A stretch of DNA of 64,000 bases from Lithospermum erythrorhizon (Eukaryota > Streptophyta > Magnoliopsida > Boraginales > Boraginaceae): contig JADFUC010002380.1 of NCBI GenBank assembly GCA_019722365.1, positions 1-64,000 on the forward strand. Reading direction: 5' to 3'. Shown piece by piece: positions 46,354-56,487 of this stretch. Below the pieces are notes generated by a model. The model was not told the origin of the DNA. It made no database searches and saw only the letters and a list, made by a program, of their open reading frames with translations. Within the stretch, counting starts at the first letter, position 1; each line of letters starts with the position of its first letter. Both the position numbers and the translations under genes were made by a program.

Positions 46354-47241
46354 ATGGAAAGATTCACCTCAAAATATGGTACCCACAAAAATATTCGTTC
46401 TGTTAGTCTTCCTGCAAGATCACACCCTACTACAATCAAGATTGAGCAAATACTAAACAAGCTTAAAACTCTAGAAATACAATTTGTTCCAAATTCAGAG
46501 GTCATATGCAATGAGCTCAGAGGCCTAACAGAGTTGCATGAAGGCATAGAAGAACTTTTGGCACTGCAAAATAGACGACAAGCTATTGCAGATAATAAAC
46601 ACGACATTAGAGTCGATGAATTATTAGAAGACTCTATGACGTTCATTGACATTTGTAGCAATAGAAGAGATTCAATCATGCAGTTTAAGCAAGGCATATT
46701 AGATGTCCAGTCATCGTTTAGGCGAGGCAAGATCGACGTTTCTGAGTATATAGACTACTCAAGTAAAAATATGCGCAAGGATGTTGCAAGATTTCTGTCA
46801 ATGCCGGAACAAAGAAAAACTATTTCAACGTGTTTGTCGAATTCTAGCAATCAATTTTATGCCATTCTTAACGTTCTTTTAGATGCAAACGTTGTGACCA
46901 TGTCCATTTTCCGGTCTCTCCTTCAATTCCTTTCGGTGAAAGTATTGAAGCCGAGGCCTAACAGATGGTCCCTGATTTTGAAGCTTATGAACAAAGGAGA
47001 GCTAAAAGGTGAAGATCGAACGAATACGATGAATGAATTGGAAGATGTGGATTTGGCCTTGGGGGAGCTACAATTGCAGTTTGATTCATGCAAAATTGTA
47101 GAAGCAGAGAAAATTGAAGTGGCAAAGAGGAAATTGAAGGATTTGGAAATAACAGTAGAAGCTATAGAAAATGAGTTGGAAGATGTCTTGAGGCAATTAA
47201 TTAGAACTAGAGTGTCTCTTCTGAATATATTTTCTCATTAG
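46354..47241 (+). CDS. DUF241 / BPS1-like protein, second of a tandem pair
   Basis: Single-exon, 295 residues from the chosen ATG (an in-frame ATG at 46324 would add ten residues but lies right against a TATA box). The N-terminus has NIRSVSLPARSHPTTIKIEQ, the family signature, then LRGLTELHEGIEELLALQNR, VDELLEDSMTFIDICSNRRD and YIDYSSKNMRKDVARFL. The C-terminal half has long charged helices ending VLRQLIRTRVSLLNIFSH. The overall layout matches the first copy, including the terminal R-x-R-V-x-L-L-N-x-x motif. Function is unknown. A fragment of a third copy, or a duplicate of this gene's 3' end, lies beyond the mTERF gene at 48.9-49.8 kb. Confidence 0.88.
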   Translation: MERFTSKYGTHKNIRSVSLPARSHPTTIKIEQILNKLKTLEIQFVPNSEVICNELRGLTELHEGIEELLALQNRRQAIADNKHDIRVDELLEDSMTFIDICSNRRDSIMQFKQGILDVQSSFRRGKIDVSEYIDYSSKNMRKDVARFLSMPEQRKTISTCLSNSSNQFYAILNVLLDANVVTMSIFRSLLQFLSVKVLKPRPNRWSLILKLMNKGELKGEDRTNTMNELEDVDLALGELQLQFDSCKIVEAEKIEVAKRKLKDLEITVEAIENELEDVLRQLIRTRVSLLNIFSH

Positions 47242-47713
47242 ATGCATTTGATGCTTCTTTGACAATAACGATGATAAGGAGAAAATAGAACAAACTCTAT
47301 AGGAATTCACTTATATAAACAAGTCCAATTCACAAGCAGTCTCAACAGCTCTTTTGCAATACTCTTGCATACTCAATAAAATGACATGCTTATGAGCTTT
47401 GAAGTAACTATATTCATGCAGGGGAGTAAAGTTTATATACAAAGCACAATAGAGTCATAGAGATCATAATATTTGCAACCTTTTCTCAAACTAAATATAA
47501 CTCAATAACTCAAAATAGGGATTCAGAAATGTAAACTTCAAATGTTCAGACCATTCAAAACACAGCTTCAATTGAGAAAGATCCACATGCAACTTTTCCA
47601 AATATAAAACTCCATATTAATAGTGTGAATAAATTTCAACTCCTGATCATCTTTTGACTATGTTATGAAGCTACATCAAGCATTCTAAATATTTCAAAAT
47701 CCAAAACTATCTA
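47242..47713. other. Short intergenic between convergent DUF241 and mTERF genes
   Basis: It holds the 3' ends of two convergent genes. No other feature was seen. Confidence 0.5.
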
Positions 47714-48829
47714 CTATATATTTATGGAGTTCCTGATTCCATCACCCGAAGCTTCCAACTTGTCATGATATAGTTTCAATAACAAAGGAAACTCGTTTTT
47801 ATAAGGATTCACATACTTCTCACAGAACATATCTTCATTCATTTGAAACAATGCTCTCACAGTAACTTCTCTCTTGACCAACCCTTTTGAAAGCAACTCT
47901 CGAAAAACTGACCATCTAGGGATCATTCTTTTGTTCAGGCTCTGTGTAAACATAAAATACCTTCTCACAACCTCTGATGATTCCCAGCCTATCTCATCGA
48001 CAAAGAAAGTAATTACCGCATGAAGTTTTTCCACCGAAATCATCATAATCCAGGGCTGCTTCTTAAAACTCGTTAGCACCTCGTCCTCAGAACAACCCCA
48101 TCTCTTGTAAGCCTCCATTTTCTCAATCCATTTTGATTCCTTTGCCGCGGACAAAACAATTAAGCATGAACTAAAAGTGGAGCTCCCTGGATCGATTCCC
48201 ATGTCTTGGACTTGTTTTACACGCACCTTCAATCTACCTGAACTCTCAAGAAACAAGAAAGGTCGACGTTTCACAAGATAAGCTATTCTAGAGTGAGGCA
48301 TTCCAGCTCCACTCAAAATCGCAATATTTGGCTTGACATGAGAATGAATCTTTTCCAAAATCTTGGGACGACTTTGGAGGGCGAGAATGACATCTTCATC
48401 AGAACCAACAAACTCTTCAAGAAAATTAAAGGATGGTACAATGAGCTTCTCCAAGCTTCTTCTCAAAATGGTGGAATTACCACCAATAATAATTTTAGCT
48501 AAATATGGAGTAGAAGCACCCTTAGACCTAAAAAATTCAATCTTGGGCACAAGGGTATTTTTAATTTTACAATTCAAAACACCAGGATAGTATCCTATCA
48601 ATTTCTGAATTTGGGTTTCACTAAACCCTTCATTCTTGAAAAAAGACACAACTTTATTACCATAAACAGCCTTATTCTTAGAAATCCCATATTTTTTCAT
48701 TAGATACTCAACACTAACACAATCTTGATTTCCATATTTTGAGATGGATTTTTGGGATGAAAATTCTTGAATTGGCACATTGTATAATTTACATGAATAA
48801 ATTGGTTTGCGTAAAAATAATGTAAACAT
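47714..48829 (-). CDS. mTERF-family organellar protein
   Basis: Intronless, 371 residues. The N-terminal ~25 residues (MFTLFLRKPIYSCKLYN...) lack acidic residues and look like a mitochondrial or plastid targeting peptide. Then come successive mTERF helical repeats, with typical phrases SVEYLMKKYGISKNKA, VVSFFKNEGFSETQIQKLIG, YYPGVLNCKI, LVPKIEFFRSKGAS, SRPKILEKIHSHVKPNIAIL, IAYLVKRRPFLFL and KKQPWIMMISVEKL. mTERF proteins bind organelle nucleic acids and affect transcription termination, splicing or ribosome assembly. The intronless subgroup is large in plants and the individual target is unknown. The length is normal and no lesion was seen. The start at 48829 is the first ATG and gives a plausible transit peptide. 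Confidence 0.92.
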   Translation of the reverse strand: MFTLFLRKPIYSCKLYNVPIQEFSSQKSISKYGNQDCVSVEYLMKKYGISKNKAVYGNKVVSFFKNEGFSETQIQKLIGYYPGVLNCKIKNTLVPKIEFFRSKGASTPYLAKIIIGGNSTILRRSLEKLIVPSFNFLEEFVGSDEDVILALQSRPKILEKIHSHVKPNIAILSGAGMPHSRIAYLVKRRPFLFLESSGRLKVRVKQVQDMGIDPGSSTFSSCLIVLSAAKESKWIEKMEAYKRWGCSEDEVLTSFKKQPWIMMISVEKLHAVITFFVDEIGWESSEVVRRYFMFTQSLNKRMIPRWSVFRELLSKGLVKREVTVRALFQMNEDMFCEKYVNPYKNEFPLLLKLYHDKLEASGDGIRNSINI

Positions 48830-48891
48830 TATATCATGAGAAGCTCAAACCTTTGCTTTCTTGATTCGAATTTAGGGTTTAGGGCTAATTT

Positions 48892-49840
48892 AGAATTGCA
48901 GCTTGATTCATGCAAAAATGTAGAAGCAGAGAAACTTGAATGGTCCGTTTGTTTTGGGTAAGTAGGGGGAATGAGGGGGAATTTAATCATTTTTGTTGTT
49001 TGGGGGAGAATTTATTATTACTCATTATCCCTCGTTCTAAAAATTATTACCCTCAAATCAAAAAGAGACAATAACAACTTAATATATTTTTCTTCATTCT
49101 CCCTCTCCCAAAATTATTGTATTCAAATAATAATTTAATTTATTCTTTTCCTTGGCCTCCGATTCTCTTCCCTGGGACAATTTAAGCTTATAAATGCTTA
49201 GCATAATACGCTGTTCACAGCTGTTGTGCCTACTTGGCCTAAGGACCCCCAAATTTCTGTGTTGGCTTAAAACTCGGCTTTCATCAAGTGACTAACACCG
49301 CGCTAATAAGACAAAGAAATGGGCAGTCTATGCCTTGAATGAACTTCAGTAACACGGATTAGGGAATGAGGGAGGAGTAACATTACTGAATTATTTTTCT
49401 CAAATAAGAATCAATAAACGATATTATTTTAGTTAATCGTCATTCTATATTTCAATGACTTTTCGATTACTTTTTATTTTTCTTAATCTACGCAAGAAAG
49501 TTTAGCTAAAACGACAAATTAAAAAACGAAACGAAGATTATTTGCATTACTTCATATATCATGTAGAACCACGATATGGTAAATATATTATGTGGTATCA
49601 CAAGAGTTATGTTGTTTCTCATATCGTGTTATCTATATATTTATACGACGCGATAAGGACGCTACAATTACAAGACATCGACAACAATGCCCTTTAACAT
49701 GTCCATTAAGCACGATACGATTATAAGCTTGATATCGTAAAGGCTCACACGCATATGCTTTAAAAATCGTGACTTTTGGCGCTTACTTAACACAAGGAGT
49801 AATTGATTAGAACTAGAGTGTCTCTTCTGAATATTTTTAA
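48892..49840 (+). pseudogene. DUF241 3'-end fragment split by an ~856-bp insertion
   Basis: The stretch 48892-48940 is nearly identical to 47072-47119 inside the second DUF241 gene (shared TTGATTCATGCAAAA and GTAGAAGCAGAGAAA). The stretch 49797-49837 matches 47194-47232 (shared GAACTAGAGTGTCTCTTCTG). In the intact gene these pieces are about 75 bp apart; here they are separated by 856 bp. The locus therefore holds a duplicated gene tail interrupted by inserted DNA, with the 75 bp between the pieces lost. It sits just upstream of the mTERF start. Confidence 0.8.
48941..49796. mobile_element. Unidentified insertion inside the DUF241 fragment
   Basis: The inserted DNA begins TGGTCCGTTTGTTTTGGGTA and has near its start GGGGGAATGAGGGGGAAT. 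A similar GGGAATGAGGGAGGAGTAAC lies at about 49361-49380. There is no open frame of note. The start looks like that of non-autonomous hAT-type elements, but no matching opposite end or target duplication was found. Confidence 0.4.
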
Positions 49841-50149
49841 TGTTGCCATAATTATTCTTTATTTTAAATGTTTTTTTCCTGAAAATAAAGCTACATAATA
49901 TGAACTTTAAAAACAATTCCAATCACATTAATTTGGAGCAAATACATTTCAAACAATAATGTAACGATTACCAATTGTTCAACAGTTTATTAACAAGGGC
50001 TGGCGAGGATTGATTCGATTCTAATGATGGCCAAATTCTTGACTAACGATCGTACGTCACTCATACATGTCTAAATGTCTTCGTCACAAGCCAGTAAAAC
50101 CCAATCACCATCTTCATCTTCATACTTTGGCTGTAAAGCTATGTGTTAG
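49841..50149. other. Intergenic, nothing recognised
   Basis: No gene or repeat is supported in this short spacer. Confidence 0.5.
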
Positions 50150-53100
50150 CAGGGACGGAGCCCAAGTAGTTCAAGCTTGTACACCTGAACCATCACTATT
50201 TTAATAAAAATTAATTAATTAATTATTTTATCATGGTTGGGATCACAAACCCCCAAAAAGCCGAATCTCTGCTTAACAACTCAACCTGGGCTTAATTATT
50301 TCCCTAAATGTATTACTTTATCTATACATCTCCAAAACTCAAACCAAACATTTTAATTCTTTAAACGCCCCTTCTGTGCTCGCCACCGAATTGCCACCGA
50401 CTGACTCAAATCGGAACTATCATCACTCACCGGCCAGCGGCACCGCACTACTTGACTCTTTTCTTCGTATCTTAAAGCAACAAGCTCAAAAGTTAATTTT
50501 GTTAAATAAACTTGTTTGATGAATTTAATTTCGTAGATTGAAGTTTATTGATTTTTTTTGTCTTGTTGGGATGTTATTTTAGTGTTAAAGATCAAGCATT
50601 TCATATTGATTTTTTTGAGTTGTTTTGAGCTTATTTGATGTTATTTAATGTTAAAGATTGAAGCTTTATTGATTTTTGGTATTGCTTGACTTCGAATTAC
50701 TAACGTGATAAGATCGAAGTTGTATTGATTTTTTTGGGATTATTTTGATTCTTAAATATAGTATGTGAGCAAAAAAAGAATAAATTTGAGTAAAAAAGCT
50801 ACCAAGTGAAGGACGTGCGTGATACTGTTAGTAGAATAGAAAAATTGGTAGCAATTTAATAAGTATACTAGTATACATAGGAATTAGGATATTAATTTGA
50901 CTTATTTTGTGAAATATTATAATAGGATGAAGAGATTTTTTAAAGCCATTCCAAAGCGAAAGCGAGATGAGAGTACTAGTGCTCCACTTACGAAATAAAG
51001 ACAACAAATTTCTAATGCTGAGGATTCAAACGAATCCTACCTACAACAAGCATAATTCGATTCATTAGAAATGGACCCTCGCTAAGGAAGCTAATGTTTA
51101 CTTTCACCCGGATATTCAAGAAAGTAAGGAGAGCATTTCTTATTAAAGGTCCACACTGTCCAGATTTAAAGGAATATCCGTAAATGATAATGAGGGAACC
51201 GAAAAATTTAAAGTTGAATGGTATGTCCATATATGGAATGGATGGAATATAGTTAAAGTGAAGATGTTGTATTTTGTTTGCAATGTTATTTGTTTAAAGA
51301 TGACTAAATTTGGTGGGGAATCTTTGTCGCAAAGCGTAATGGATTTAGGGGTCGAATCCCAAGCATCAAGGACTTAGTAGACATGATTTAAGTGATTGTC
51401 ATAAATTATGTATTGAGAAAGTGAAGAAATTTGTTGAATGCAAAACAAAGTATACAAACTTCCTTAAGAAAACAAACAGAGTCAGCGGATTCCGAAAAGT
51501 ATGCACAGTTAAAAAACATCTTTTATATCCTGCCAGATTAGTGGTTTCTTAAGTGAGCATTCTTCATACAGCGTCATTTTATTGAATATGTACACAGCTG
51601 AGAGAAGCTTATGGTATAAAGATGTAATGCTTGATGACTTAAATCTCTAATGTCCAAAAAAGGATCTTTTGTTGAAGCTCTCGCTTTTTTAGTAACTTCA
51701 AATATTGTAAAAGAAGTCGAAATGACTTCTTTCTATAATACTGATTTAGGTCAGGGATTGCTCAACTAAAGAGCAAATGTGTTTGTTTGTATTTTGTTGA
51801 ATGGAAATGGTTCTCATGGTGGAAAGATTTCTTGAATCGCCCATGTCAAAGAAAAAACAAGTTCATTATCACTCTAATAATAAAGCTCTCTTCTTTAGAT
51901 ATTTTGACCTCTTTTACTACCACCGAGTTTGTCCAAGATTGGGAGGGTCATGGCATGAATACGGAGCATCTAACATGTCTGGTCGACTTGGTGGGTTAAA
52001 AACATTAATTCAAAATGAGGTTTCATCGACTTTTTATGTTCATTGTTTGCCCATCGCCTCCAAATTCCTCGTGGTGCACTTGTCGCCGTTAGTTGTCACT
52101 TTTCACGTGAGTTCATTTTTTGGGTTGGTCAATTCAATTGTCATTGCTTATCGATGTGTTAACAAAAAGACATGAGTGGCTTCCGGTGAAGCGCGCCAAC
52201 TGCTCATCTAGTCAATTAGCAGAGCGTGGCTTGTGGAAAAAAAGTACAGTTCAAATCAACAAACATCTCTTTCTAGAGCCGGTGATACTCGCTGAGTCAC
52301 ACTTACAAGCATTAATTTACAAGTATCAGAACTTATTTGGTCCAAAGAATTTGTGTGCTTAAAAAATTCTTGAAGATACATCTTGTAAAGTTCGAGGGGA
52401 GCTAGCGACTTTGTTACAGGGTTACTTACTTTGATTTCATTTTCTGGTGTTGTTCGGGCTGTCGATGTGATAGCTGCAACCCATCTTTTTGAACTTAGCT
52501 CTTCAAAGACGGATCAAGATCATTAATGCCTTAAACTCCTTGTAAATCAAGCTACGCCTTCAAATTACGCGATTTAATATGATATTCTGTTAACAAAAGT
52601 TGTTGAAATTTGCATGAACCATGATATTGAAATTCCTGATATGACAGAGTCATATTACCTTCTAAAGTCCAGCGTCAAGCTTCATCTACTTAATTCGTAT
52701 CATTATGTGCTAACGATTATTTTTTTAATATTTTGGATATACAAATAAGGAACTTAATGACATGTTTCCGATGCTGAAAACACCGAATCTCTACAATGCG
52801 TGGGTATGCTTAAGTCCTTTCAATAAATTTGAGGCTTGAATACAGGTTGATTTAGAAATCTAATCGAAGTTATATCCATTTTATTTTCAGATGAAGTTGA
52901 ATCTTTTTTGCGCAATGAATTGGCTAATTATATAGTAGATGTAAGGGATGACCCTCGTTTTTTAGAATTAAAGGGGCTTTTGGATCTTTCTAAGCAACTC
53001 AGGGCTACCTGAAGTTTAAGTATTTATGGTGTCACTGCTTTTATCACCAGGAAATTCTCTTTATTATTGCCAATAGCGATTTTGCGAGCTGTTAACGAGT

Positions 53101-53260
53101 CTCTCAGCCTACAAGACGCCAAGAGTGATCCCCGGAACAAAGATGGACGACAATGGTTAAAATGACCGCCTTGTAACTTATATGTAAAGAGATATATATT
53201 TGAGATTATCCCCTTAAGTAATGTTTTAGATCGCTTTAAAAATGGCCAATAGAAAGCATC
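50150..53260 (+). mobile_element. Decayed hAT transposon with TTF-type zinc finger / DUF4371 transposase
   Basis: A possible left end, CAGGGACGGAGCC at 50150-50162, resembles the usual CAGGGGCGGA terminus of this plant group. The coding remnant starts at 50927 with MKRFFKAIPKRKRDESTSAP, the usual N-terminus. In order and in changing frames it continues with VRRAFLIKGPHCPDLKEYP near 51115, FRGRIPSIKDLVDM near 51350 and KQSIQTSLRKQTESADSEKY near 51445. Next are GASNMSGRLGGLKTLIQNEV (about 51965) and YVHCLPIA, then SDEVESFLRNELANYIVDVR (about 52890). It ends with a piece of the hAT dimerisation region, RNKDGRQWLK, near 53130. Many stops and gaps show it is dead. The right end was not found; GGATTCCGCCTCT near 54339 is a weak candidate. 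Confidence 0.8.
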
Positions 53261-55130
53261 AATTGTAAACTTTAATAAGATTTACCGAACGTGAAACATC
53301 TTTCGAATCGCAAATTTTTTTTTCAGATCTTTTCGCAGCCCACCAATACTATTTCGCTAGATCCGCCTCGAAGTTGTTGGGGAGTCTATGAGCGTAAAAA
53401 ACATCATCACCCTAATTGTATTGAAATCAACCTCAGAGTGCTGGGAATAGAAAAAAGTTTATTTATATTTTTAGAATTATGTGAGAGTTTATTATAATTC
53501 TTTTGTGAGTTTCAGGAAAGAGTCATGGTATTCAAGCAGCATTCATGAGAGCATTTCTCAGGGTTCTGAGTTTTCGTGAGAAAAACATCTAGTCGGTGAG
53601 GTCGCCGGAAAAGATTTCGAAATTCAGAACAATCTTCATTATATTATTACTTTATCTCCAAACAAGTCGATGATTTTAATTAAACATAAAAAATTTATAA
53701 AATATTCGATCGCATCGGCCTCCATTAATAGTTTTAATAAATATGTTAATTTTAACTGAAGTTAAAATGTTTTTGTTATGGAATATTGTGGATGCTTCTG
53801 GCCTACCAAGAAAGTTTGGTATTTAATCGACAAAAATTTATTGCGTTACTTTGCTATCAAGTAATTGGCCTTGCACATATATCTAAGTTTCCAAAAATAC
53901 ACTATCAGATCAGATATCAAAAAAGAATGCTTTTCCTCGTATTTGTTATTATTGTCTCCTGCCTATTTATAATTTTCTTAATATATTCATAATGTATTAA
54001 ATTTTTAAAGAGTTAAACTATATACCTTTTATGGAAGGATACCCTGGTTTTCTTAATCTCAAACCATGTTTTCATTTTAAATGTAGGCTCTTTCAAGCTC
54101 CTATTGGAAAACATTCTGTGACAATAAACCTCCATTTCAGTTAAATCAAGAGATTTATTTTATCAATTAAAATTAGTCAATAATTATTAAAATAACTTTT
54201 GTCAATTTATAATATTGTGACATATAAGCATGTCTTGAAATCGATAATACACATTGTTAATTTAATAATTATACATAATATTTATCGAGTTGAGTCTATG
54301 TCCTAACTAATCTGGAAAGCCTAAGATAAGGTACGCAGGATTCCGCCTCTAATCCCAACCAACAAGCTTTCTGCCTATTTGAATCGAAATGTATTGAGCC
54401 TTCGATTCAACTCTTATTCGGTAAAAGACCTACTCAAAGCTCGCCTTGATAGCAAAGTAAACCAAGTCGCGAATTTAAACTCAACAGTTTGGTGACCCGA
54501 TTGATTTGTGTACATAAATTAAATTAATACTGCCTTCAATTCATTATGTATCTTTTACTGTAGAAAAGTTATTGGCTTATTAAGCTTTTGCTCATTAATT
54601 CGCTCACACACCAAAAAATATAAATTTATATCATTTTGGAGAGAGTTTTTTCTTTGGCATACTCTTGGTGTGAATATTGCACTTTTCTCTCAATAAAAAA
54701 GCTTCACAATGTCAATAATATAAGCATATTTTTAACTTTAAGTAACTGTACTCAACTCGCTTAACGAATTTCGACACACACTTTAATTTTGCCGAATAAA
54801 ATAATTCTCAGACATTTTTTCGAATTACCAGATTATCCTTAAAACCGCATAATACGAAGAATGCCGCACTATTTTTATATCGAAATTTCAGACATATTTA
54901 ATATTAAATTTAATATTAACGAATCAGATTAATGAATCGCAACCGTTTATCTAAAAAACTTCCCTACTGAAATGAAAGGTTACAATGTTCTTACAATCAC
55001 CAATACACCAACTTGCAATATCTAATGACAAAATAAATATTTAGTAGCATCCCATCGATCTCATGAAGTCATCTTGAGAGCGATAACAATAATAAAAAAA
55101 AAAGGTTAAACATCACCAAATATTCAAGAA
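53261..55130. other. Intergenic, no gene recognised
   Basis: AT-rich. Open frames at 53291-53497 and 53786-53992 do not resemble known proteins and have no supporting signals. The rest may include the tail of the hAT element and the 3' flank of the F-box gene. Confidence 0.5.
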
Positions 55131-56273
55131 CTATTCCCATTGATTTCCAGTTATCAACCAATTTGGAGGTGGCCAAAACAATCTTCCAAATTTTTGGAAC
55201 AAACCATCATGTTGATTTCTTTCAATATCCCAAACAGAATATGTCTCAGTAACAGGAAAAAATGTATCATCATCACTATCATACTCATCATCTGAGTCAA
55301 TAGCTAAGCTAATTATGCAATTTTTCATCCCACCAGGGATTTGTTGAGAAGGTAGTGAAAATGACCAAGGGAATTCAAGAGCTAAAACAAACACTTTATC
55401 ATTCAAATGTGTCACCTCAACCCACCTGTTTTCCTCAACATCCAGCTTATGTATTTTAACAGGGAGCAACTGATTTTTCCCCAGAAGATAAACAAAAAGA
55501 GACCTGGAGCTGTTTCGAGCCCCGTTTTCATTAAGCTCGTTAAATTCAACTACGAAGAGGTCTCCGGAAGACTCGATGAAGTGAAAACAAGCATCATCTT
55601 CGTCATCAGGCAACAAACGAGGACCGATTTCAATAGCATCTAAAGATGAATCAAATACGACGGTATGGCCTTCGTAGCTGACACCATAAACTCTACCTTG
55701 ATAGAGTTCAATATCTGTGAATTCCATACCATCTATCTCTTGTAGAACAATAAATTGATTGTTTTCCAATTTATAGAAAACCAACTCAGAGGCGCAAACC
55801 ACTAGTAATGTTTCATCATAGTATTGGCTTGATACTAGTAACGCCTTTCTTGTGGCATCCTCATTCTGCACACCACATACCTTATGCAATTCCGTGATAT
55901 GGAAATTGCAGAGGTTTAGCTCTTTTGGTATCAGAGCCAGGTTTGACTCAATTCGCGAACTTGTAAGTGCGTTTAGAAAACGACGTTTGCCATCAACAAA
56001 CTCGATAGCAACCAACCAAGATGGTGGTGATGTTGAGGGCTGAATAAGTGGTTGGAAGCAATATATGGTTATCTGGCTGAGATGACTAACTTTCTCTGTC
56101 TTCTTATCTAGCAAAACATCAGGAAATTCGAAAGTGGTTTTCAAGATTGGTGTTGATGATCTCCATGAAGGACATACACAACGAAATCGGGTAATATCAC
56201 TAGATTCTAGGTGAGTTTTTATCTTGGCTAGAATTTCCTCTGGGAGATCAGACCATGATGATAGAGATGCCAT
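55131..56273 (-). CDS. F-box protein with DUF295 domain (intact member of a cluster)
   Basis: Intronless, 380 residues from MASLSSWSDLPEEIL. The in-frame ATG at 56333 would add 20 residues with no family resemblance, so the inner start is preferred. The F-box occupies about residues 4-45 (WSDLPEEILAKIKTHLES, RFRCVCPSWRSS). The DUF295 region follows, with ITIYCFQPLI, WLVAIEFVDGKRRFLN, NLCNFHITELHKVCG and SGDLFVVEFNEL. The end is SVWDIERNQHDGLFQKFGRL then FWPPPNWLI. F-box proteins present substrates to SCF ubiquitin ligases; the target here is unknown. No lesion was seen. The gene lies beside a Copia insertion that starts ~106 bp upstream of the chosen ATG, so the native promoter has probably been displaced. 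Confidence 0.9.
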   Translation of the reverse strand: MASLSSWSDLPEEILAKIKTHLESSDITRFRCVCPSWRSSTPILKTTFEFPDVLLDKKTEKVSHLSQITIYCFQPLIQPSTSPPSWLVAIEFVDGKRRFLNALTSSRIESNLALIPKELNLCNFHITELHKVCGVQNEDATRKALLVSSQYYDETLLVVCASELVFYKLENNQFIVLQEIDGMEFTDIELYQGRVYGVSYEGHTVVFDSSLDAIEIGPRLLPDDEDDACFHFIESSGDLFVVEFNELNENGARNSSRSLFVYLLGKNQLLPVKIHKLDVEENRWVEVTHLNDKVFVLALEFPWSFSLPSQQIPGGMKNCIISLAIDSDDEYDSDDDTFFPVTETYSVWDIERNQHDGLFQKFGRLFWPPPNWLITGNQWE

Positions 56274-56379
56274 GCTCACACAACTATTGGAATACGTTAG
56301 ATTTGTGGAATGAGTCGACTTATTAGCTAGCAAAAATTATTAGTACTATTTAACAATTTATTAGGCTAGAGTGTATTAT

Positions 56380-56487
56380 TGTGTAGTATTATTATTTGGG
56401 CTCGTTCTAGCTTAGCCCGCTACATTTGTATATTGTAAACGGTATATATTGTAACGTCTCATGAATAATAATATTTGAGAGCTTATT
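56380..56487 (+). repeat. Left LTR of the second Copia element
   Basis: It shares GGCTCGTTCTAGCTTAG, TTTGTATATTGTAAAC and GATGAATAATAATATTTGAG-like blocks with 60290-60398. There are about ten differences by eye. Confidence 0.9.
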
